Of a stretch of 64,000 nucleotides of DNA, positions 24,668 through 32,103 are shown one piece after another. The translations under genes were made by a program, and so were the position numbers. The DNA is from Micromonospora sp. NBC_01699 (GTDB lineage: Bacteria; Actinomycetota; Actinomycetes; Mycobacteriales; Micromonosporaceae). Location: assembly GCF_036250065.1 (NCBI RefSeq), contig NZ_CP109199.1, forward strand, positions 3,410,001 through 3,474,000, read 5' to 3'. Each line of letters starts with the position of its first letter. Position 1 is the stretch's first letter. Under the pieces are notes generated by a model. The model searched no databases and was not told the origin of the DNA. It was given only the letters and a program-made list of their open reading frames with translations.

Positions 24668-25213
24668 ATGAGGCAGGTCACCCTCGCGGTGTTCGCGGCG
24701 GGGCTGCCGGCGCAGCTCGCCTACGAGCGGATCAGCGACTTCGCCCGGTACGAGCAGCTGACCAGCACCGTACGTCAGGTCGTCGTCCACCCACCGGAGC
24801 CCGACGGCAGCGTCGTGTCGGACTGGACGGTGCACTTCCGCAACGGGCTGCTCTGCTGGAGCGAGCGCGACACCTTCGACGACGCCGCCCGCACCATCGA
24901 CTTCGTCCAGCTGACCGGCGACTTCGAGGTGTTCCGTGGGCGGTGGCTGGTCACCCGCAGCGCCGACGGCACCCGGATCGTCTTCGACGCCGAGTTCGAC
25001 CTGGGGATGCCCTCCCTCGCGGCGATCCTCGACCCGGTCGCGGCGTCCACGCTGCGGGACAACATCCTCGTCATCCTGCGCGGGCTGCTCGCCGACTACG
25101 ACCTGCTGGACGAGGCCGACTACGCCCCGGTCGACGGGCCGGAACAGGCGGCGGTGCCCACCGCCGCGCGGCCGGGGGAGCCCGGCGCCCTCGTCGCGGT
25201 CAGCCGTGACTGA
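24668..25213 (+). CDS. SRPBCC (START-like) family protein
   Basis: The 181-residue protein has the START/polyketide-cyclase pattern: an initial strand, helix LAYERISDFARYEQL, a long antiparallel sheet (DGSVVSDWTVHFRNGLLCWSE) and a long C-terminal helix (LRDNILVILRGLLADYDLL). These domains bind hydrophobic ligands and in biosynthetic clusters act as cyclases, aromatases or carriers. ATG 24668 is used; GTG 24665 is adjacent. Confidence 0.72.
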   Translation: MRQVTLAVFAAGLPAQLAYERISDFARYEQLTSTVRQVVVHPPEPDGSVVSDWTVHFRNGLLCWSERDTFDDAARTIDFVQLTGDFEVFRGRWLVTRSADGTRIVFDAEFDLGMPSLAAILDPVAASTLRDNILVILRGLLADYDLLDEADYAPVDGPEQAAVPTAARPGEPGALVAVSRD

Positions 25214-25240
25214 GCAGCCCCACCCGGTACGGCGGCCGTC

Positions 25241-26692
25241 GTGACCGGCCCGGCGTCGACGCCATGGCACGCGGCGCCCGCGGACCGGGAATCGGAGCGG
25301 CTCACCGGGCAGGTCAGCGCGGACGTGGTGATCGTGGGCGCGGGTCTGGTCGGCCTGTCGACCGCCCTGCACCTGCTCGACCGTTCCCCGGGCAGCGACG
25401 TGCTGGTGGTCGACGCGGCGCACCCGGCCGCCGGTGCCAGCGGTCACGGCACCGGGCTGCTGGGCCCGCGCGTCGGCCCACCGGTCGACAAGGCCCGCCG
25501 CCGGTACGGCGACCCCACCGCCCGGCTGATGCACGAGGTCAGCACCCGAGCCGTCACCCGTACGCTCGATCTGATCTCCGAGTTGGACATCGAGTGCGGG
25601 CTGCGCACCGGTGCGCAGGCGGTGGTGGCCCGCGACCCCGCCACGGCTCGGGCGCTGGTGCGCCGTGGCCGGTCGTACCTGGAACTCGGTCTCGACGTGC
25701 CGGCGCTGTCGGCGCAGCGGCTGGACGAGATCGTGCGCCCCGGCTACCGGGCCGGGTCGGGCACCCGACCGGACGGCTCGGCGCTGCGCTGGCGGACCGG
25801 GCTGGCGTACCGGCCGGCGGCCACCCTGGACCCGGCGGCGCTCACCCGGGGCCTGGCCGCCGCCGCGACGCGGGCCGGTGCCCGCCTGCACGGCGACAGC
25901 CGGGTGCTGCGGGTGCTGCCGGACCGGCACGCCGTACGGCTCGAACTGCCCGGTGCGGTGATCCGCGCCGGGCGGGTGCTGGTGGCCGTCAACGGCTACG
26001 CCGACCTGCTGGAACTGCCGGCGGCGGTGAACACCGGCACGCTGCTGCCGCTACAGGTGCACGCGGTGGCGACCGCACCGCTGAGCGAGCCGGTGCTCGA
26101 CGACTGGGCGGTGATCGAGGCCGGCGAACTCGCGCCGTACTTCCGGATGACGGCGGATCGGCGGCTGGTCGTCGGCGGCGGGCGGGCGGTCCTGACCAGG
26201 GGCGCCGGGGTGGACACCGGTCAGCAGGAACGAGCCTGGCGGTTCCTGACCGGCTGGTTGCGCGCGCTGCACCCCCGGCTGCGCGAGACACCGGTCGAGC
26301 ATCGCTGGTCCGGGCGGATCTCGCTGACCGCCGACGGACTGCCGGTGGTCGGGCGGGTCGCCGACCGGATCTGGTTCGCCGGCGGCTGCTGCGGCCACGG
26401 CCTGGCGATGGGCGTCGCCACCGGCGCGTACCTGGCCGAGCGGCTCGGCGGTGCGTCCGACGAGTCCGCCGGACTGCCCTGGCACCGCTCGCGGGCGCCC
26501 TGGCTGCCGCTGCGCGGCCCGGCCCGGCCGCTGCTGCGGGCGTACCTGGCGGTGCTCGCCGCGCGCGCCGAGGTCCGCCCGGCCCGCGCCGGGGCGACCG
26601 CACGGTCCGGCGCCGGTACGGACGGGACCACTCGCGAGGGTTCGCCGACGCGGGCGCGTAATAGCAGAGGGAGAGGAGGAACCCACGGGTGA
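25241..26692 (+). CDS. FAD-dependent amine oxidase/dehydrogenase (DAO family)
   Basis: The 483-residue flavoprotein has dinucleotide motif VVIVGAGLVGLSTALHLL (residues about 28-45) and a C-terminal FAD block GLPVVGRVADRIWFAGGCCG. The fold matches the DAO family of glycine oxidase and gamma-glutamylputrescine oxidase. The last 60 residues are low-complexity and basic. It could oxidise the amine formed upstream to an imine. It overlaps the methyltransferase gene by four bases. Confidence 0.82.
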   Translation: MTGPASTPWHAAPADRESERLTGQVSADVVIVGAGLVGLSTALHLLDRSPGSDVLVVDAAHPAAGASGHGTGLLGPRVGPPVDKARRRYGDPTARLMHEVSTRAVTRTLDLISELDIECGLRTGAQAVVARDPATARALVRRGRSYLELGLDVPALSAQRLDEIVRPGYRAGSGTRPDGSALRWRTGLAYRPAATLDPAALTRGLAAAATRAGARLHGDSRVLRVLPDRHAVRLELPGAVIRAGRVLVAVNGYADLLELPAAVNTGTLLPLQVHAVATAPLSEPVLDDWAVIEAGELAPYFRMTADRRLVVGGGRAVLTRGAGVDTGQQERAWRFLTGWLRALHPRLRETPVEHRWSGRISLTADGLPVVGRVADRIWFAGGCCGHGLAMGVATGAYLAERLGGASDESAGLPWHRSRAPWLPLRGPARPLLRAYLAVLAARAEVRPARAGATARSGAGTDGTTREGSPTRARNSRGRGGTHG

Positions 26693-27378
26693 CGAAGGCT
26701 GTGAGGGGCATGATCCACAAACCGTTGGAACTGGTGGAGGACAACTTCAAGAAACCCACCGGGTTCGCCGGCCGGCTGATCGGTCACCTGATGACCGTCC
26801 AGCACCGTACGCTCACCGACTGGACCATCGAGCGGATGGGGATCGGTGCCACCGACGAGATCCTCGACGTCGGCTGCGGCAGCGGCATGGCGGTCGAGCT
26901 GATGGCGGCCAGGGCCCGGCGCGGCACCGTGACCGGCCTGGACTACTCGCCCGAGATGGTGACGTTGGCGACCCGGCGCAACCGGGCGGCCGTACGCGCC
27001 GGGCGGGTCCGGGTCCTGCGGGGTGACGCGATGGCGCTGCCGTTCCCCGACGCCTCCTTCGACCACGTGAGCGCCATCGAGACCTTCTACTTCTGGCCCG
27101 ACGCCATGAACGGGCTGGCCCAGGCCCACCGGGTGCTGCGACCGGGCGGGCAGATGGTGGTGACGCTGGAGATGAGCCGCGAGGCGTCCGGCACCCCGTC
27201 GCTGGTGCAGCGCTACTTCGGCCGGCGGTTCACCGAACGGTCCGCCCGGGAGGGGCTGCGGATCGTCTCCGGCGCGGACCTGACCGGGATGCTCACCCGC
27301 GCGGGCTTCCGCGACGCGGCGTTCATCGCCGAACCCACCCGCTCACTGGGCTGGGTCTGCGCGACGGCCCGCAAATGA
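26689..27378 (+). CDS. Class I SAM-dependent methyltransferase
   Basis: The 229-residue protein has SAM motif I ILDVGCGSGMAVELM (residues about 57-71), acidic motif TGLDYSPEM and post-motif VLRPGGQMVVTLEM. These are features of small-molecule class I methyltransferases. GGAGG lies upstream of GTG 26689, and both ends overlap neighbours by four bases. It may methylate N, O or C of the product. Confidence 0.85.
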   Translation: MTKAVRGMIHKPLELVEDNFKKPTGFAGRLIGHLMTVQHRTLTDWTIERMGIGATDEILDVGCGSGMAVELMAARARRGTVTGLDYSPEMVTLATRRNRAAVRAGRVRVLRGDAMALPFPDASFDHVSAIETFYFWPDAMNGLAQAHRVLRPGGQMVVTLEMSREASGTPSLVQRYFGRRFTERSAREGLRIVSGADLTGMLTRAGFRDAAFIAEPTRSLGWVCATARK

Positions 27379-28814
27379 CAGCGCCGGCCCCACCGGGGCG
27401 GGCACCGGCCGGCGGCCGGGGGCGCACCGGCGTCGTCCACCGCACCGGCGGGCTGCCGGTGCCCGGGGTACGCGGGCTGCCCCTGCTCGGCAGCGTCAAC
27501 GACTTCCGGTCCGACATCCTCGCCGCGATGCGGGCCGGCTTCGAGGCGCACGGCGACCTGGTCGGCTACCGGCTCGGCCCGGTCACCGTCTACGGGGTGT
27601 CCAGCCCGGAACTGGCCGGCGAGGCGCTGACCGACGCGGCGCGGTTCGGCAAGCTCGGCGCCGACAACCCGCTGCGCCTGGTGCTCGGCACCGGCCTGCT
27701 GACCAGCTCCGACCACGACAGCTGGATGCGCAACCGCCGGATGATGCAACCGCTCTACACCAGAGCCAAGATCGCCGAGATGTACGCCACGATGCGGTCC
27801 AGCACCGACGGGTGGCTGGACCACCTGGCCCGCGAGTACCGCCCCGGTGACCAGCTCGACCTGCACAAGGAGCTGATGCGGGTCACCCTGGACATCGTCA
27901 GCCGGTGCATGTTCAGCACCAACGTGCTCGACGACCTGGACACCATCGGTCCGCACGCGGTCGACATCGCGATCAACTACGCCTTTCAGCGGTTGCAGAA
28001 CCCGTTCAGCCCGCCGGTGTCCTGGCCCACGCCCGGCAACCGGCGCTTCCGGCGGGTGATGGCGTCGATCGACGACCTGATGTACCGGCTGATCGCCGAA
28101 CGCCGGGCCGCCGGTCCCGGCGACGCCGACCTGCTGGACGCGCTGCTGACCTGCCGCGACGCCGACACCGGCGAGGCGATGACCGACCGCGAGCTGCGCG
28201 ACGAGATCATCACTACCTTCGCCGCCGGTCACGAGACCACCGCCATCACGCTCACCTGGACGTTCTACCTGCTCTCCCAGCATCCGCGGGTGCTGCGCCG
28301 GTTGCAGGAGGAGGTGGACGGCGTCCTGGCCGGGCGTACCCCGACCCTGGCGGACCTGCCCCGGCTGCCGTACACGCTGCGGGTCTTCGAGGAGGCGATG
28401 CGGCTCTACCCGTCGGCGCCGATCGTGCCGCGACTGGCCAACCACGACACCACCCTCGGCGGTCACCACCTGCCCGCCGGGGCGCGGGTGCTGGTCAACC
28501 TGGTCAACATCCAGCGGCACCCCGACCACTGGCCGGACCCGGAACGCTTCGACCCGGACCGGTTCGAGCCGGCGGCGCGCAAGGGCTGGCACCGGTACGC
28601 GTACCTGCCGTTCGGTGCCGGTCCGCACCTGTGCATCGGCAAGCACTTCGCGCTGATGGAGGCGCAGCTGCTGCTCGCCGCGCTGGTCGCCCGCTACGAG
28701 TTGCGTCACCTGCCCGCACACCGGGTGGTGCAGCACGCCACCATCACGCTGCGCCCCCGGTACGGCATGGAGATGACGATGCACCCCCGCCGGCGTACGA
28801 CCGTCGCCAGATAG
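27375..28814 (+). CDS. Cytochrome P450
   Basis: The 479-residue P450 has I-helix AAGHETTAITLTW, ExxR in EEAMRLYPSAP and heme loop FGAGPHLCIG with Cys420. Sequence style (long, with a HPRVLRRLQEEVD segment) is closer to the fatty-acid/terpene-oxidising CYP102/CYP4-like lineage than to the short macrolide P450s. It probably hydroxylates or oxidises a hydrophobic intermediate. It overlaps the methyltransferase (ATGA). Confidence 0.9.
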   Translation: MTAPAPPGRAPAGGRGRTGVVHRTGGLPVPGVRGLPLLGSVNDFRSDILAAMRAGFEAHGDLVGYRLGPVTVYGVSSPELAGEALTDAARFGKLGADNPLRLVLGTGLLTSSDHDSWMRNRRMMQPLYTRAKIAEMYATMRSSTDGWLDHLAREYRPGDQLDLHKELMRVTLDIVSRCMFSTNVLDDLDTIGPHAVDIAINYAFQRLQNPFSPPVSWPTPGNRRFRRVMASIDDLMYRLIAERRAAGPGDADLLDALLTCRDADTGEAMTDRELRDEIITTFAAGHETTAITLTWTFYLLSQHPRVLRRLQEEVDGVLAGRTPTLADLPRLPYTLRVFEEAMRLYPSAPIVPRLANHDTTLGGHHLPAGARVLVNLVNIQRHPDHWPDPERFDPDRFEPAARKGWHRYAYLPFGAGPHLCIGKHFALMEAQLLLAALVARYELRHLPAHRVVQHATITLRPRYGMEMTMHPRRRTTVAR

Positions 28815-28820
28815 GCAGGA

Positions 28821-29825
28821 ATGAGCACGATGACCGACGAGCGACTGTCCTTCACCCAGTACACCCCCGGCCAGCGGGAGGGGCACTACGAGAGCTTCTA
28901 CCAGCGCGGCAACCACCCGACCCGGCCGCTGGCGTTCTGGATCCGGTACACCATCTTCAGCCCGAAGGGTCGGCCCGAGGCGGCCATCGGCGAGCTGTGG
29001 TCGATCTTCTTCGACGGCGAGACCGGCGAGCACGTGGCGACCAAGGAGGAGCACCCGATCGCCGACACCGCCTGGGCCCGGGACGCGTTCAACGTACGGA
29101 TCGGCGACCGGGTGCTGTCGCCGGGCCGGCTGCGGGGCGAGGCGAGCAGTTCCGGCAACACCATCGGCTGGGACCTGAAGTACACCGACGGGCAGGAGAC
29201 GATCTACCTGCTGCCCAGGTCGATGTACTCCGGCGGCTTCCCCAAGGCCAAGAGCCTGGTCGGCGCCCCACTGAGCAGCTACAGCGGCACGCTGACCGTC
29301 AACGGCGCGCAGATCGACATCGACGACTGGATCGGCAGCCAGAACCACAACTGGGGCAGCCAGCACACCGACTACTACGCCTTCGGCCAGATCGCGGGCT
29401 TCGACGATGCGCCGGACAGCTTCCTGGAAGTGATCACCGCGCAGACCAGGGTCGGTCCGATCAGGACCCCGTTCATGACGCTGCTCGTGCTGCGGCACCG
29501 AGGCCGCGAGTACGCGCTCAACTCGCCGAACACCGCCCGCAAGGCCAAGGGCCGGTTCGGCTACTTCGACTGGGACTTCGCCACCGGCAACGACGAGGTA
29601 CGGATCGAGGGCAGGATCACCGCCCCGGGGGAGGCGTTCGTCGGGTTGAACTACTACAACCCGCCGGGCGGCATCAAACACTGCCTCAACACCAAGATCG
29701 GCGCCTGCGAGCTGACCGTCACCGATCGCGCCACCGGTACCGTCGAGACACTGCGCGCATCCCACCGGGCGCTGTTCGAGATCCTCACCGACGACCGCGA
29801 ACACGGCGTCGAGATCCGGGCCTGA
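28821..29825 (+). CDS. CrtC/lipocalin-like protein, candidate hydratase or pericyclase
   Basis: The 334-residue protein lacks a signal peptide and has two beta-barrel-like halves. It shows NHNWGSQHTDYYAFGQIAGF in the middle and a C-terminal half with NPPGGIKHCLNTKIGACELT. NHNWG is typical of the AttH/CrtC-like (hydroxyneurosporene synthase) lipocalin superfamily. Related proteins include carotenoid 1,2-hydratases, kievitone hydratase and fungal decalin-forming Diels-Alderases. The assignment rests on motif style, so moderate confidence. It starts six bases after the P450. Confidence 0.6.
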   Translation: MSTMTDERLSFTQYTPGQREGHYESFYQRGNHPTRPLAFWIRYTIFSPKGRPEAAIGELWSIFFDGETGEHVATKEEHPIADTAWARDAFNVRIGDRVLSPGRLRGEASSSGNTIGWDLKYTDGQETIYLLPRSMYSGGFPKAKSLVGAPLSSYSGTLTVNGAQIDIDDWIGSQNHNWGSQHTDYYAFGQIAGFDDAPDSFLEVITAQTRVGPIRTPFMTLLVLRHRGREYALNSPNTARKAKGRFGYFDWDFATGNDEVRIEGRITAPGEAFVGLNYYNPPGGIKHCLNTKIGACELTVTDRATGTVETLRASHRALFEILTDDREHGVEIRA

Positions 29826-29879
29826 CGACTGTCCCGCCGCGCCCGTACCCAGCGCCCGATCGACGGAGAGGAGCACGGC

Positions 29880-30536
29880 ATGGACGAGGGGAACGACCCG
29901 TACCTCAGCACCGACGACGCGGCCCGCCGGCTGCTCGCGGCCGCGCCCTGGCGACGGTTCCTCGTGCTGGGTGACAGCATCGCCGAGGGGATGGGGGAAC
30001 CGTCGCCCGGCTACGCCGACCTGACCTGGTTCGAACGGGTCCGGCGGGTGCTCGGTGTCGCCCAACCGGACCTCGAACTGCTCAACCTGGCCCGCCGCGA
30101 CCTGCGGGCGGCAGCCGTCGGGTCCGAGCAACTGCCGGTGGGGCTGGCCTTCGCGCCGGACCTCGCGGTCGTCGTCGCCGGCGGAAACGACGTGCTCGGT
30201 CGGGTCTTCGACGCCGACGCCGTCGAGGCCGAGCTGGACAAGATCGTCGCCGGGCTCACCGGCATCGGCGCCACGGTGGTGCTGGTGACGCTGATGGACA
30301 TCGTACGGGCGGTGCCGCAGCTGGCCGGTGGGCCGATGGAGCGGCTGCCGATCCTCAACGACCGCATCCGGGCCGTGGCGCAGCGGCACGACGCGCTGGT
30401 CCTGGACGCCTTCGTCCACCCGATGTGCGGCGACCGGGACGTCTACAGCGCCGACTTCAAGCACCCGACCATGCGCGGGCACGCCATCCTCGCCACCGAG
30501 ACGCTCCGGGTGCTCGCCACCCGCGTCCACGGCTGA
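29880..30536 (+). CDS. SGNH/GDSL-family hydrolase
   Basis: The 218-residue protein has block I LVLGDSIAEGMG (Ser nucleophile), block III VVVAGGNDVLG and a C-terminal block DFKHPTMRGHAIL supplying the His. It lacks a signal peptide and so acts in the cytoplasm. In the cluster it may hydrolyse an ester or thioester or transfer an acyl group. The start has GGAGAGGAGC upstream. Confidence 0.82.
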   Translation: MDEGNDPYLSTDDAARRLLAAAPWRRFLVLGDSIAEGMGEPSPGYADLTWFERVRRVLGVAQPDLELLNLARRDLRAAAVGSEQLPVGLAFAPDLAVVVAGGNDVLGRVFDADAVEAELDKIVAGLTGIGATVVLVTLMDIVRAVPQLAGGPMERLPILNDRIRAVAQRHDALVLDAFVHPMCGDRDVYSADFKHPTMRGHAILATETLRVLATRVHG

Positions 30537-30618
30537 GGGTGTGGGCTCGGCGCGACAGCAACGTGACACCGGGCGTCGCGGCTGACGCCCGGCAGGCGAA
30601 CGAAAGGGATCCGATGCC

Positions 30619-32037
30619 ATGACCACCACCGATCCGAGGCCGACGACCATCAGCACCGCGGCGCCCCGGTTGCGCGAGCGGATTCCGGCGGTCAGTCATC
30701 TGCGGGCCTTCATCCGCGACCCGCTCGCCCTGTTCGACGGCATGCACGCCAGCCACGGCGACGTGGTCGAGTTCTTCATGGCCGGCGACCGGTGGGTACT
30801 GCTGAGCCACCCCGAGGACATCGAGCGCGTGCACCTGGAGACCACCCGGGGATACCGCAAGGGTTACCAGGAATACAAGAAGATCGGGTACGTCTTCCGG
30901 CACACGCTCGGCAACGGCCTGGTGACCAGCGAGGGCAGCTTCTGGCGTACGCAGCGCAGGCTGGCGCAGCCCGCCTTCCACGGCAGGCGGATCCGCGGCT
31001 ACGCCGACGTCATGGTCTCCTACACCCAACAGATGATCGACAAGTGGCAACCCGGCCAGGACTTCGACATGCGCATCCTGATGGGCGGGCTGACCCAGCG
31101 CATCGCCGCCATGTCGTTCTTCGGCACCGACACCGAGGCCGAGTCGTCGCGGGCGAGCAAGGCCCTCGACAAGATCATGCTGGGCTTCAACGCGGAGCTG
31201 GCGAGCATGGTGCTGGAACGGCTGCCCGCCTTCGTCCGGACGCCCAACCGGCGCCGGGTCGACTCGGCCATCGCCGACTTCGACGACGTGGTGGCGGAGT
31301 TCGTCCGCAACCGGCGCGCGGCGCCCGAGGGCACCCACTCGGACCTGCTGGCCATGCTGGTCGAGGCGCGCGACGACGACGGCACCCAGATGACCGACCA
31401 GCAGCTCCGCGACGAACTGGTCACCATGTACGTCGCCGCGCAGGAGACCACCACCAGCACCCTGGCCTGGATCTGGTACTTCCTCGGCCGGCGGCCCGAC
31501 CTCGCCCGGCGCGTCTACGACGAGGTCGACGAGGTGTTCGGCGGCCAGAGCCCGACCCCGGAGAAGCTGCCCCAGCTCAAACTGCTGCGCGCGGTGGTCG
31601 ACGAGGTGCTGCGGCTGTACCCGCCGGCCTGGCGGGTGTTCCGGGTGCCGGAGGAGGACGTGGAGTTCCGCGGCTTCCGGGTCAAGGCCGGCACCATGGT
31701 CGCGATGAGCCAGTGGGTGACCCATCGCGACCCGCGCTGGTTCGACAAGCCGACCGAGTTCGACCCGGACCGCTGGCTCGACGGGCGCACCGCCAAGCTG
31801 CCGAAGTACGCCTACTGGCCGTTCGGCGGCGGCCCCCGGGTCTGCATCGGCACCGGCTTCGCGCTGATGGAGATCGTGCTGGTCGCGGCCACCATCGCCC
31901 AGCGGCTGCGGTACACGCTGCTGGACACCGAAGTGACGCCGTACCCGATGATCACCCTGCGGCCGGATCCCGGTGTGCGGGTGCGGGCGGAGTCGATCGC
32001 CGACGCGCCGACACCGGCCGCCGACCCGGTCGACTGA
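30619..32037 (+). CDS. Cytochrome P450
   Basis: The 472-residue P450 has I-helix VAAQETTTSTLAW (Gln replaces the usual residue before the acid; Glu is present), ExxR in DEVLRLYPPAW and heme loop FGGGPRVCIG with Cys409. The GYVFRHTLGNGLVTSEGSFW block is typical of terpene- and fatty-acid-type actinobacterial P450s. It is the last gene of the 12-gene operon, ending before a strong terminator. Confidence 0.9.
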   Translation: MTTTDPRPTTISTAAPRLRERIPAVSHLRAFIRDPLALFDGMHASHGDVVEFFMAGDRWVLLSHPEDIERVHLETTRGYRKGYQEYKKIGYVFRHTLGNGLVTSEGSFWRTQRRLAQPAFHGRRIRGYADVMVSYTQQMIDKWQPGQDFDMRILMGGLTQRIAAMSFFGTDTEAESSRASKALDKIMLGFNAELASMVLERLPAFVRTPNRRRVDSAIADFDDVVAEFVRNRRAAPEGTHSDLLAMLVEARDDDGTQMTDQQLRDELVTMYVAAQETTTSTLAWIWYFLGRRPDLARRVYDEVDEVFGGQSPTPEKLPQLKLLRAVVDEVLRLYPPAWRVFRVPEEDVEFRGFRVKAGTMVAMSQWVTHRDPRWFDKPTEFDPDRWLDGRTAKLPKYAYWPFGGGPRVCIGTGFALMEIVLVAATIAQRLRYTLLDTEVTPYPMITLRPDPGVRVRAESIADAPTPAADPVD

Positions 32038-32076
32038 GCGCCGACCGGCGCGGACAGCCGGGGGAGCGGACGAGTG

Positions 32077-32103
32077 GGCAGCCCGGCGACCCGCCGGGCT
32101 GCC
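32077..32103. terminator. Bidirectional terminator closing the biosynthetic operon
   Basis: GGCAGCCCGGCG (32077-32088) pairs perfectly with 32092-32103 around a three-base loop. It lies between convergent genes and touches the stop codon of the sigma-factor fusion gene. Confidence 0.8.

Noticed and set aside
30571-30590. Hairpin GGGCGTC/GACGCCC between the SGNH and last P450 genes
   Set aside because: The 7-bp stem is within an operon and too weak to call a terminator.
27213-30656. 1147-codon minus-strand frame
   Set aside because: It covers the methyltransferase, P450, CrtC-like and SGNH genes on the other strand. It has no domain or ribosome binding site and is a GC-bias artefact.
13058-32037. 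Interpretation as a type II polyketide or NRPS cluster because of the SRPBCC and reductase genes
   Set aside because: No ketosynthase, condensation, adenylation-thiolation or carrier protein gene is present in the interval.
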